DNA from: Toxonevra muliebris
Taxonomy: Eukaryota; Arthropoda; Insecta; Diptera; Pallopteridae
NCBI GenBank assembly: GCA_963691655.1
Contig: OY829329.1
Coordinates: 67,844,822-67,908,821, forward strand
Reading direction: 5' to 3'
Length of the DNA stretch: 64,000 bases
The notes below the pieces were generated by a model. It did not search any database. It had not been told where the DNA came from and worked only from the letters and a program-made list of their open reading frames with translations. Of this stretch, positions 26,001 through 37,799 are shown in pieces. The first letter of the stretch is position 1. Every line of letters begins with the position of its first letter. The position numbers were made by a program, and so were the translations under genes.

Positions 26001-28352
26001 CTAGCTGCTGTTAATTGGCTTAATGTAATTACTGTTGCTAGCATGTTAGTGTAGTAGCAGCAGCAGCAACTGTGTATGTGTTCTACCTAGTTGTTGTTGT
26101 TGTTGTTTCTGTTGCTTGTACTTGCATTTAGATTATTATTATGTAGTGCATGTACAAGTACACACACATATACATCTATGAATATGCATGTTTATGCATA
26201 TGATGCATTCCACTCGCACTTATGTATCCTTCACTTCGTTGAGGTCAAGTTGGGCAGCTTGCATTTTTATGAATTTTTTAAAGTGCATAATAAAAATGCC
26301 AGGAAAATCAGTGTAGTTTATTTTTTATTTTTTTTGTAAATCAATGTCATCTCTTATGAATTAAATTGAACACAAGGATATTTTTAAAGAGTGAAAAAAG
26401 TGGCAAGAGTTTATGTTTCATATACTACCATTTCACAATAAAATTTTCTGTCATTTCCCGCAATTAAAACTAGAAAACATGTGTGAAACTAAAAGTTGTG
26501 AATCGTGTCTGCTGCAATTTCACACACACACACACTCACACACACAATTTCTATAATTGTGAATATTTCTCCAAACTATAATTATGAAAGTTAGTTAGAT
26601 ACGCGCTGATCTCATAAAATAAAAGTTTTGCAGCAGCTTTATGCAACAAACTGTGCCTGCGTTCATTACCAACTTTTGCAGGTAACAATAACAATAAGAA
26701 GAATAACTATTCTTGAGAGTAGTAGTAGTAGTAGTAAGGAAGAGAGGGAGGGAGAAATTGCAAAAAAGGGACATGAACCGTATACTTTATAAAAACTTTT
26801 CAAACGGAAGTACTTAAAATTATATAAAATTTTTCCTCCTCCTCCTCCTTTCTCACTCTCACTCTTTCTCAACACACAATAACAACTTAAAATACCATTA
26901 ACCGTTAACCTAATAGCACAACACTACAATCCACTACCACTTACTTATTAAATTGTTATTGCATTACTGCTGGTACTGCAATGTTGCATACTACTACTTT
27001 TATAAACTACCAAGTGCAGACAAAATTTTTGCGCTCTCTCTCTCTCTCTTTCACTTTATTTCTTTTATGATTTTTATACCTCTTCAATTTTTTATTTTAT
27101 TTTTGCTACATTTTTAATTTTGTAGAATTTTATAAACTTGTTAATAGCTCAAACTGTGCAATGCAAACCTAAACTTTGATGGCACGCTTTAACTTTAAAC
27201 TTCTTTTTGTTTTTCTTTTAGCTGCTCACTCACTTCACTTCACTTATTTTTATAGTATGTGTATGTGAATTTGGCTACCAATGATTATATGTATTTACAT
27301 GTAATCGGATGTGTGTGTGTGTGTGTGTCTGAATTTTAGCATCAAATATTGAATATTGCATTCCCCTCCCTCCCACGCAAACAACGATGTTCTTCGTAGT
27401 GCATGATAATGGCTTGCATCTCTACACACACATACACACACACACATACTTGAATGCATCTCTGTCATGAGATTCAACAACTTTCATATCACCTTTACAG
27501 CTCTCTGGCTCTCTTCCTTTCTCTCTCCCTCTCTCTCTCTCTCTTTTGAGTTCTCTTTACTATTTACTCCACTTTTAATTAGTCGACAAGTGCGCTTTTT
27601 GTTGTTGTTGTTGTATTGTAGTTGTAGTTTTTCACTGTTCTTTAGAGCATCTGCTGCTGTTGTTAGTAGTGACCCGAACCCGCCATAGAACTCTACTGCT
27701 TTATTCTGTTTTACACTTTTCGTTTTAATTTTTTTTTAATTCGTTTTTTATAGCAGCGTAGCATCCTCAATTTTTACTTGCGCGTGTGCTTGGTGGTTTT
27801 TATAACACCAACAAAAAGAAATCACAAAAATAACAAAAATAAAATTGAAAAAAGAGTGTTGCCATCGCACCCGCAACATTATTACAATTTTGTAAAAATG
27901 TATTAAATTGTTTTGTTTTTTTTTTTTTTGTGTTTTATATTTTATCTCTTGTGCTTGTATATTCATTTTGCATTTACGTTTAAAAAGTTTCGCTTTAACT
28001 TTTATATAAATTTTTTGTAAATTTAGTTAGTACTATGTAGAGATTTTCTAAGGGGGGAGGGGTTTAATATTTTTTGTTTCCAAACATTTTCTTTTTCATT
28101 CATGTCCAATGATAAAGAAAAGTATGAAAGTTTCATAGGTAAGGGGAGAAGAGGTTTAGCCTCAAATCCCACCCTCCCTCCTCCTCCCTGCTGTTGTTGC
28201 TCATGCACTCGGATGCATAGTAACATGTGTGCAGTTTCCCAGTGAATTAAGTAGCGAATGTTCACCTAAATTATCGCAAACGAGCTCAGAAACGATCGTC
28301 GCATGAACATTCGCTCAATGTTCGCCAGCGTATTCGAGAACGATAATTTTGC

Positions 28353-28581
28353 GCGCATAGGTTGGTTAGGTTGGAGTGGCTGTCGAGAGACACACTTAGG
28401 CCTGAATGGCCCATTGTGATACCACATAGTTGGACCTACAGTTTAACGCCGATTCCGAACGGCGGTGTGACAATTTTTTATCGGCTTGCTAGTTTTGTCA
28501 TTACCACCAGACGAAGACGGGAATCGAACCCGAACCTGCCGGATGAAAGTCTAGTGCACTACCCATTAGACTATCGAGGTC
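28353..28581 (-). mobile_element. tRNA-derived SINE (Glu-like head, AACC tail)
   Basis: On the minus strand, positions 28581 to about 28507 resemble a tRNA. They contain an A-box-like TAGTCTAATGGGTAGTG, a loop CTTTCAT whose middle triplet TTC would be a Glu anticodon, and a B-box GGTTCGATTCCC in a paired T arm (CGGG/CCCG). The anticodon and acceptor stems do not pair, so it is not a functional tRNA. About 150 bases of body follow, ending in CCAACCTAACCAACC at about 28360. That tail resembles the TAACCTAACC end of the RNase H LINE near 15180, suggesting mobilisation by such a LINE. Confidence 0.6.
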
Positions 28582-28689
28582 GTCGATATGCGCGCATAAA
28601 TATCACAAAAAAAAAAAGAGCGACGACAAACCGGTTCTTTGGCACACGACACTATAACAAAAAAACGAGAATCGCAAATTTATTTAATT

Positions 28690-30230
28690 ATTTATTTAAG
28701 TCGATCGAGCATTAGCTCTGTTAGGCATGATATATAAAGAACAATTAAATTAACTTAAATTAAACTAAGGTTCTAGTTTACAATATTTAAATATAACTAT
28801 TTCAATATTTAAGAATAAGTCAAAGCAACCTCAACAATTCATACTTAAACTTGGTTCTACTTAAAGATATATCGATCTCATTTATGACAGAATTAAGCTC
28901 TGTGCACGATCTTGATATTGGTTCTGATTTGCTATAATTCGCATATGAACGTGGAGTAAGTAGAAAGGAATTTAACCTGACCCTAAGAGGTCTTACAGGA
29001 GCATATTGGGTAAAGGGAAAGAAGCAATGGGCAATCAATGTGGAAACACAAAACTTCCCTAGCCAACATAATGCTATAATATTTACGTCTCGAGTGTAGT
29101 GATTTAAAGTCGATAAGCAAACACCTATCTTTATATTGAGGTAAAATACGCTCAGGCCACCACATCTTTCTTAATGCATATCTAGTGAATTTTCTCTGTA
29201 TTGATGCAATTCGATTACTACTAACCATAAACAAAGGGCTCCAAATACAACAACCATATTCCAAGATAGACCTTACCAGGGATACATATATAGTGTTTAG
29301 AGTATACGGGTCAGCGAACTCCTTTGAGTTACGCATGAGAAACCCCAATAATTTATTGGCTCTAGAAATGATATACTCATGATGCAGGTTAAAGTTGACT
29401 TTATTGTCAAAAATTACCCCAAAGACATGATAGCTGTTTTGACTAGAACATGCTGATCTTGTAAAACTTATGCTTTTACATTTAGCAATATTTAAATGGA
29501 GATAATTTTCAGCACACCATCGAGATCTCTCTGCAACATAGCAGAGTCATTTGGTGTTGCTACCATTCAAAATATTTTCAAATCCGCGTAAAGAAGGCAA
29601 TTAGAATATTTTACCATTTGCGGGAGGTCATTAATGAAAAGGACAAAAAGAAGTGGGCCTAAATGGCTTCCCTGTGGGACCCCTGAATAATTATAAATTT
29701 TTTTTGAACATTTTTTATCCAATTTTGACAAATTGCGAACGGTTAGTAAAATAATCTTGTAACCAATTAAGAAGGCTTGAGTGGAAACCCATGGCATTTA
29801 GCTTATTAAGCATCGAAAGCCTTAGCGAAATCAGTATAGATTGCGTCAACTTGATTTCCACTCTTCATACTTTTTAAACAAAAATTGGCAAAAATAGCTA
29901 AATTAGTGGTTGTGGTGGATCTACCACTAATAAATCCATGCTGAGGTTCTAAAATCCAATTTTTCACTTCCCAGAATAATCTTCTTTTCACAATTGACTC
30001 GAAAACTTATGATATAAATTGCAGTTTTGAAATGGGTCTGTAATTGATTACCTCCTGTTTCGAGCCAGATTTGTGAATCGGAGTTATATACGATACCTTG
30101 CATTTGTCTAAAAATTTCCCCGTAAAAAAGGAAAAATTAAAAATCATAGCAAGTGGTTGAGCCAGGCTTTTATAACACTTTTTTAACAAAATCGGCGTTA
30201 TATTATCTGGGGACAAGTTATTGCTTTCTT
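28690..30230 (-). pseudogene. LINE reverse transcriptase fragment (CR1/Jockey-type), decayed
   Basis: Several minus-strand frames together give the order of a LINE RT. They are VSYITPIHKSGSKQEVINYRPIS (about 30020-30110), QHGFISGRSTTTNL and IYTDFAKAFDA (about 29810-29940; first catalytic Asp kept), and [20 protein letters not shown] (about 29630-29690). Next is LLYADLKIF at about 29570, where the catalytic YADD has become YADL. The thumb follows (SILEYGCCIWSP and RKFTRYALRKM, about 29170-29270), then DRCLLIDFKSLHSRRKYYS. At least three frameshifts separate the pieces. It lacks endonuclease, ORF1 and upstream RT motifs, so it is 5' truncated. It lies between two tRNA-like sequences. Confidence 0.85.
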
Positions 30231-30372
30231 ATTCGTTTAATGCTCGTAAACGTGCTCGCAAACGATGGTGGTTTTTTTTTTCATTGCCTATCAAGATGTG
30301 TACTTACTTGTACATTTTCTTATAATTCTCATACACTTCATAAATATAGTGAATATAAAAAAGGTTCTTCGC

Positions 30373-30474
30373 CAGGCGAAGACGGGACTCGAACCTAAAC
30401 CTCTCGGATGAATTGTATTTGAATTTAATCGAAATTGAATTGAATAGTACACTACCCACTAGACTGTCGAGGTC
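30373..30474 (-). mobile_element. tRNA-like SINE head with an internal insertion
   Basis: On the minus strand this starts GACCTCGACAGTCTAGTGGG and ends GGTTCGAGTCCCGTCTTCG, closely matching the tRNA-like sequence at 28507-28581. It carries roughly 30 extra AT-rich bases (TTCAATTCAATTTCG...) between the D-arm and the TTCATCC segment. The position recalls a tRNA intron, but the insert is a run of TTCAATT-like motifs and is more likely local repeat growth. It is not a functional tRNA. Confidence 0.5.
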
Positions 30475-31029
30475 GTAATTACAAATTAAAATTATTAATG
30501 TTTGAATGAATGAGTCGTAAGTAATATCGTTAAGAGCTCGCGAAAAATATCGCAAAGACTCGTTTCTGATATCATAAAAGGCTCGTTACTTATATCATAA
30601 AAGACTCATAAAAAATATCTTCAAAAACTCGTAAACGACATTAGAAATGATTTGTAAAAATGATCGCTAACGATATCTTTTACGAGTGTCGTAAACGAAA
30701 CGTTTGCTGTCACAAACTGAGCGACATATTGTATGATTCATTGTCGTATCGTTTTCGGATCCGGTAGCGATAGTTTTGTCCGCAAAAGTTTCGCCAAAGT
30801 CTCGTAAATGATATAGTTTACGAAGATTTTGTTCACTGGGTTATAGTTAGTACTTTTTGCGTAATATTTACTTTGAAAACTCATACTTGCATATTATGAG
30901 CATATTTGCAGTGTATATAATAATAAAACATTAACAATAATTTATAGCATATATTTTTTTATGGTAGTCGAACTTGTTAACTCAGAGTTTTACTGGTAAA
31001 TTCAACTCTTTAACGATTCGAAAAAAAAC

Positions 31030-31115
31030 CTGTGTAGGGTAATTTCGGGAGAGATCGAACCCCGAACTTTAGTTCAAGCCATTGTCTATAAGTACACGGA
31101 GCCTCAAATCTGTGC
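31030..31115 (-). other. Weak tRNA-like sequence
   Basis: The minus strand shows a B-box-like GTTCGGGGTTCGATCTCTCC at about 31040-31060 and a possible but poor A-box further upstream. It abuts the end of the antisense LINE fragment at 31140. It may be a decayed SINE head. The other tRNA arms cannot be folded convincingly. Confidence 0.3.
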
Positions 31116-31139
31116 ATCAGCTATGTCCGTTAGTTCGTC

Positions 31140-32640
31140 AAAGAACCTTATCCCGAGAGTTCGAAGCCGTCGTTGCTGAAATGAAAGACAATGGCATGGC
31201 AGAAGCTCGACCGATTCCACAGCGTCTTCGTCTCCACAGTTTCTGCATATATCGTTGGTCGATAGCCCCCAGCGCAGTGACCGATGATAACACCTGGCAT
31301 CATGTGTACAGCATGTTTGTCGAGTAGGAAAATACTTTTAGTCCTTTTAATGTTTAGTCGTGGCCACAGGGTACGTGCAATCCTGCCATCACCCCTGGCC
31401 GACCAAGCTCTATTTGTGGATTCGGTCAACCAATCTCCTATTATCCCTACTGTAACATAAAACGGTGGTAGTAGCGTGTTGATTGCGTCACTGGCAGGTA
31501 TTGGTGAACCTGCTGGGGCAAGCTCGTCCGCCATGTCGTTCCTTTCAATATTGCTATGTCCGGGTACTAAACGTTAACTTACCCTACAGTGTCTTATGCT
31601 TCTCAAAACGTTACAACAATCTAGCACTACCTTTGATTTTATGACAGTAGATCCAATAGCTTTCAAGGCAGCTTGGCTATCCACACAGATTACAGCTTCC
31701 TTTAGGAAGGTGCTTTTTATGTGTTCCGCTGCCTTCATGATGGCAAAAACCTCCGATTGGAAAACGCTACAGTAATCCGTCTATATAACCTTCGGATTTG
31801 TTGCGTGTCACAAAAAAATGCCCGCACCAGTTCCTCCATCTGTCTTTGATCTGTCAGTAAAGAAGACTGTTGAAAGACCTTCAACATCAGGCTGTAGCCA
31901 GCTTTCTCTGGAAGGATAGTCAATCGGAATTTTTCAATTGAAATCACTGCGTGTTACCAGGTAATCAGTTGCCTTACATATAAGACTGTGCGTGTTATAA
32001 CCTCTCATTAATTTGTCCAGTATACTGGAGTGTTCGCAGTTGGCTGATGTCAGCTGATTAGACTCTCTCAACCTGAGAATAGTATTTGCTGCATTAGCCT
32101 TTACAAACATGTCCAGAGGGGGAAGGTGTAAAATCATCTCCAGGGCCATTTGTGGAGCTCTTCTTACAGCTTCTGTAATGCCCAGAATGGCGAGTCTTTG
32201 CACCTTTTCTAGTTTGCATCGGTTGCTCTTTCTGGCCATTGCCGGCCTCCATACTAGAGAACCGTAGGTGCTAATTGACCTGATTATCGCTATATACATC
32301 CAATTTATTATATATGGATTAAAACTCCATCTCTTCCCGAAGGTGCTCTTGCAAGCATAAAAAGCATTAAGCTCTTTTCTCATTGTTTCTTCTGTGTTCC
32401 GCTTTCACGAGAGCTAAATATTTGACCTCTTTTGTTAGGTTCAGAGTGCACCCTTCCATTTTTGGAAGTGTGATCTGCTGCATTTTTGTTTTTTTGGCGA
32501 ACAAGACTAATTCAGTCTTTGTGGGATTAACTCCTAGACCACTGCTCATCTTATTTTGGAACGTTTTTCAAAATGCTTCTCCCGCAATCAATGCAGCTTG
32601 CATCGAAAATGTTAATTCAAAAAAGAGTTAAAAAAGAAAC
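31140..32640 (-). pseudogene. LINE fragment: RT C-terminal part plus RNase H
   Basis: Minus-strand frames read LGVNPTKTELVLFAKKTK and LTKEVKYLAL (about 32430-32540). They continue with ACKSTFGKRWSFNP and YGSLVWRPAMARKSN (about 32215-32360), then KVQRLAILGIT and LEMILHLPPLDMFVKANAA. The RNase H follows: AVICVDSQAALKAIGSTV (about 31645-31700) and RLVPGHSNIERNDMADELA (about 31510-31570). Next come LWPRLNIKRTKSIFLL and MMPGVIIGHCAGGY. This order fits a LINE of the I/LOA/R1 group with a C-terminal RNase H. Stops and shifts make it inactive. The 5' part is missing. Confidence 0.82.
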
Positions 32641-35600
32641 AGGTGGCGTTCGGCCAACTATGATATTTTTTTAGCGTAATATCGACTATTCAATTTCACC
32701 CCGAAAAAAAAGTTTTCATCTCTTCCATTTGTAAGGGAAAAATTAAAAAAAAAAATCAGAAGTACATTCCCACATAACCTACAACTTGTAAATATCTTTC
32801 AAAAGGTCAACAGGCTTCCAGGTAAGCACTCAAGCTACATCCCAAAGCGATCAAATGGTGACAAATAGGTAACAAATTTAGTGCGAGAAAAATTTTGGAT
32901 CTCACAAGGGAAAAAATTTGTTTTTCTAGTTTGAGATTGACAGAAGCACGCTTCATATTTTGCCCCTGTATGAATCGACACTGGCTCCACACCAAAAATT
33001 TTGTAATAGTTAATGAGCAGCTTTAAGAAAAAGCGCAAGGGTTCCATCTGACCTCACCTGGTCACCGTGATGCAGAATGGCTAGTTCGAAATTCGGTATC
33101 GTCGTAAAATCGAAAAATTTAAATATTTCTTTCAACTAACTTCGCTCGGTTGTCAATGGAATACGTTGAAAAAAAACTTTTCCCATAGCTTTTCGGACTC
33201 ATTTCATTTTCCTGACCCATTTCATTAGACTTTCGTGACATTATAGTACCAAGTAGTATCATAATTTAGTTTATCTCTTATATTTCTTTTCTATAGCACA
33301 TGCACTTTCCCATTTAAATTGAATTTTCTACTCCCAAAAATTAAAGTGACAATGAAAACAACTAAGAAATTTTAACTCACCTGCAACTGAGCTTTACCTT
33401 TTTTTTATTTTTAGTTTAACTTTTTGGCTCTTATCGTTTTTTTTATATTTTATTTATTTTTTTTTTTTTTTTTTTGTATTAAAAACTTCTTTACAATTCA
33501 AGAGTGAAACTTTTTCATACTTTTTTTTCTATTTCTTTTTTATCCTTTTTTTATTTCTTTTTTTTTTTTTGTTACTTTTAGTGTCATTGTTGAGGGAAAT
33601 CTCTTCTTCTCTTCTTCATTGTTGTTTTGTTGTGTGCCGTACTCTCTCTCTCTCTTTCTCTTCATCTGATTCATTCTTTTGGTTTAATGTAATATTTGTT
33701 GTTGTTGTTGCTAACAGCAAACTTTATGCAACTATTCCTTTATGTATATATAAAACATTATGCTCCTCATCTTCTACATTTTCATCTTCTTTAAAGTTCT
33801 TGTCCTTTTACTTTGAATTTTTGTTGTTGTTGTTCTTTATTGCCAAAATGCAGTCATATAGCGCCAAAGGTGGGGGATTGGAGGTTATAAGCCGCTGCGA
33901 TTTTTTCAAATTATAACCGCGTATTTTTTTTCTTTTTTACTAGTTCTAGTTTTTATTCTTTTTTTTTTACTTTTTTTTTATACTAACTATCATAAAACGG
34001 CTTTAGTGGGGTTGAGAACAGAAACTGAGCGCTTGAAGAGTAATTGCTTAAAAGTTTAGTCCCGATTTATTGGTAAATGGAGAATAGTTTGAAAACCTCA
34101 CACTCAAAGATATTATTGAAATATCGACTATATTTTTATTTCTCTTTTGAAAGTTTTAGTCAGTAGTTCCATAACAGAAGGAACTTATTTCCTTCCCGTT
34201 GGTTTTTTTTAAAATATTTTTATGATTCATTTTCTGACGCAACTAATGATGTTGAAATTTTTAAAATTCAGAAAATCTAGAAAACCAAGAAATTGGATTT
34301 TATTGGCTGTAAAATATGAAGTAAGTACAGAATTGAGAGTTTCTTTTTTCATTTTCACATCTCGTTAAATGTCAGAGAAATTGAGTTCAAAGTTGCCTGG
34401 AGTGTTCCAAATCTCTTTAGTTTGTTTTTTTTTAATAAATAGAAATTTTTTTTTATTTTTTTTTTTTTTTTTTTTGATTTCAAACTTACTTTTTTTCCAC
34501 TTTTACTTTTTAGCTTTCCCCCGTGAAAAAAAAAATCCCAACCACAACACTGTAACTAACTAACTTCTTCACTTCCGCTTTCAACATGGCGAAATTTCTT
34601 AGCCTTTTATCATTAAATAGTGTAAGATAAAAAGCAAAATTGTTTCGTTTTTCAATGCGGAATTTTGGTGTTTCGGTCTTTCTTCAGACTTTTATGTACT
34701 TATTTTTGTTAAATCGTTGAGTTAAATCGGTTTTGAGATATCAACACAAAAGTATGGGTGGGAAACAAGATTGCCAATTCCATTATTGTGTTGCTGCTGT
34801 TGCTTTTCAAGTTAGTGTTTTTAGTTGTTGTTTTGTTTTTCATTTTAAACTAAAGTTATAGTTTTAACAAGTTGAGTGTTTGAAATCTTTTTAGTTATTT
34901 TCTAAATAAAAGTTTTGCTTGAAAAAGTAATTTAAATAATTGAAAAATTATGTCATTTATTATTTAATGCTTTCAGAGAGAGTACAAGAGAGAATAGTCT
35001 GCAAAGAGAACATGTTTTCAGAGTACATTAATAAAATGAGGCATTGTTGTTGCTATTCCAATTTACGCAAAAGCTTGTAGCATACTTTTAGGCATAGCTG
35101 TTAATTTGTTAGGCAGCTGAAATTGAATCAATTAAAATCATATGCAGATAAGTTTTTTTTTTAGACGGTGAGATTTGTCTTATGCAACTGGAAAAAATAC
35201 ACGGAAGAGGGGAAAAACGATAGGGGGAGTCCATATATTTTTTCAAGTTGTTTGAGGCATGAGACCGTTTAAGAACAGACTAAACATTTATAGTTAGAGT
35301 TTGCTAATCTACACCTCAACCGGTTTTCAATCATATCAAAATGATTGCAATCAATTTCTTAAATTTAAAACAGTTGTGCTAAAACTAAAAACTAAAATTT
35401 AAAATATACATAATATACATAACCCTGTAAAGCATTTTTCATTTTAAACACATTTTTTTACATCTCTTCCTTTCTTTAATTCAAATAAAAACAACAAGTC
35501 CATAAATGTTTTGAGGCTTATAATACTAATCTGAACAAAAATATACAAATTTTCTACTCTCATTTACAAAAGTACAAAAGTACCTATTCATTTTCTTTTA

Positions 35601-36723
35601 CTACGTTGTAAAACAAATATCATGACAGAATTTATAATTTTCAGTAAAAATAAGAATGAAAAATAAAAAATAAAAAAAAAAAATAACGCAAATAAACTTT
35701 ACTAAAATATGTAGTAAGTACCTAGTACCTAACTATAAAAAAGTTTATGAAAAACATGCTCATAATAATTTCAGTTGAGTGTATGACAGTTTTGGCAAAA
35801 GCAAATAGCTCAATGATATTTTTGGGAATATAAAATATGCATGCATATATGAAATTTATATGTACGTTTTAATAAACATATTCATGATTAAACAGATATG
35901 TTTGTGAATAGCGAGTACAGTAAAAAAAGTTTTTACATGCTTTTTGTTTTTAATTTAAGTATGGTTAAGTTTAGTTGGTTTGAGTTTATTAACTCCTTGT
36001 TGCAGAGATCATATCATTAAGTTGTATGTATTCTTCGGAGTTTCAGAAACTTATTCCGAGATAAATATCAAACCTTGAAAGGATATTAAGTTGGCCCTAT
36101 GCTCCTCACAAGAGTAAGAGGAATAAATATATATATATATATATATATAAATCGATACACACATATTCGCCACGCTCATTTAATTACTAACTCAATTTTA
36201 GTACTCCATATTTCCTTAACAAACAATTAAATTATTACAAATTACCAACAACAACAAAAACATTCGGAAAAAATTTATTTAATTTTACTTTCTTTCTTCA
36301 TATAATAATTTTAACTTTGCTCGTTATTATTATTGTATACTTTTTGTTTTTATGTAGCAAAAACTACTACTAAAGTACTTAAAATAAAAAGAAAAAAAAG
36401 CAAAATGAAAAAGTTCTACTAAAATGCACGCAATAAACGAAAAATCACGCAGAAAATAACAAAAAAAGAAAAAAGAAAATAAACCAAAAAAGAAGAAAAG
36501 AACGACAGGCGATAACTCGCGAAAAAGACTAAGAATAAGTGGCATTGAGTACCTCGGTAGTTTCGCATAGTTACTGAGTGAAAATGAATGAAAATGAAAT
36601 TGAAACGCATATAAAATTAGTTAGCGAGCGAACAAGCCAGCCAGCCAGCCAGCTGACAGGAAGACAGATATTACTCAAACTGTTTTCCACATAGTCCCAC
36701 ATACATATACACAAACGAACAAA

Positions 36724-36744
36724 CACACACACACACACACACAT
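36724..36744. repeat. CA microsatellite
   Basis: One of many CA/TG tracts in the window. Similar tracts are at about 11840-11860, 16042-16078, 19537-19690, 20147-20165, 26520-26546, 27310-27330, 44866-44886, 54628-54658, 61625-61643 and 63315-63332. Confidence 0.9.
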
Positions 36745-37799
36745 TCATATATAAATATAAAACAAACAGTTAGTGTTTTCATGAGCGCGCCATTTTCATT
36801 TTGTCATTGTAGCGCATAAAAACCATGTCACACAGAAACAAAAAAAATAAAAAAAAAATATGAAAAACTGAAGCGATAGTACTGTGTTGCTATAACACAG
36901 CACGCTCTTCCTTTCCACTTACCGCTCATCTCTCTTTAGCTAATACTAGCTACTGTACAAAATATTATAGTTGAATTTTTATTTATTTTTGTTTGTATGT
37001 ACTGAAAAGCAGCCAGCAATAGTAGCAGCGCGTTTCAAGCGTGCGTTTAATATTTATGAGTGATTTATCACGAAATAAAAATAATAAACACAAGCGCATT
37101 TTACTACCATACAAACACAAACACACACACACAGGCACATCGACACACACAGTTGCTTTCTAACTAAAGCTAAAGTTTTGTGTTTCGTTTTTTTTTTTTT
37201 TTTTTTTTTTGACAATCAGTCGAACGGAAATACGCAAGGAAATAGTGTTGCCGCCATATTGAGAATTATTTAAGTAAACATTTGTTTTTTTCGTTTTTTG
37301 GAAAGAAATGTTGTAGTTTTTAAACGAATTTCAATAGAATTTTGAATGAAAAGCAAGGAAAATAAAATCAAAAATCGATAATAGCAACTCCTTAGCGTAT
37401 CGTCTGTATAAAGGATGACAAGATTGGGTCTAACATTTCGTGTGGATAATTCAGCATTGACTCAGTCTAGAAATGGTATATAGTTGATTTTAATGTTCAG
37501 TGAAATCAGATCTGGTTCTGCTAAGAATGTTCTAGTCTTCATTAGGATAGTGAAACAGTTTTTGTTCTAACAAGTTGATCTTACAGCACAAGTGATCTAT
37601 CTGGTCGGAGTGCTTGACATTGAAGACACGGAATCATCACCATCTTCAGTTGCTGTATCTCTCATTAGCGCAAATATCGTCTACTATAAAATATTTTTAT
37701 CTGATTTTGTGTTTTGCTAATAACTTGAATTCATCCCCCGTTTTTCAGATTAGTAATTTTTTTTTTTTTTTGAGTTAAGCTTTATATCAATGATGATAA

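Larger units (their letters stand above)
28238..30840. mobile_element. Foldback-like element with CCCAGTGAA ends
   Basis: The left end reads CCCAGTGAATTAAG and the right end is the inverse of CCCAGTGAACAAAATC. Inside each end lies a patchwork of short degenerate motifs of the type CTCGTAAACGATAT (about 28270-28360 on the left, about 30225-30840 on the right). Repeat-built arms of this kind are known from foldback elements. The centre (28353-30474) is occupied by a LINE fragment and two tRNA-like sequences. No transposase for the element itself was seen, and no clear target-site duplication. Confidence 0.5.

Noticed and set aside
28507..28581. Functional tRNA-Glu gene on the minus strand
   Set aside because: The T arm is good, but the anticodon and acceptor stems do not pair and a SINE-like body and tail follow.
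28362..28715. 117-residue plus-strand frame
   Set aside because: It covers the inverse of a SINE with tRNA head; the apparent protein is its shadow.
36330..36610. Phe-rich minus-strand frames
   Set aside because: They come from A-rich intron sequence (AAAAAGAAAA-type runs) and have no domain or conservation cue.
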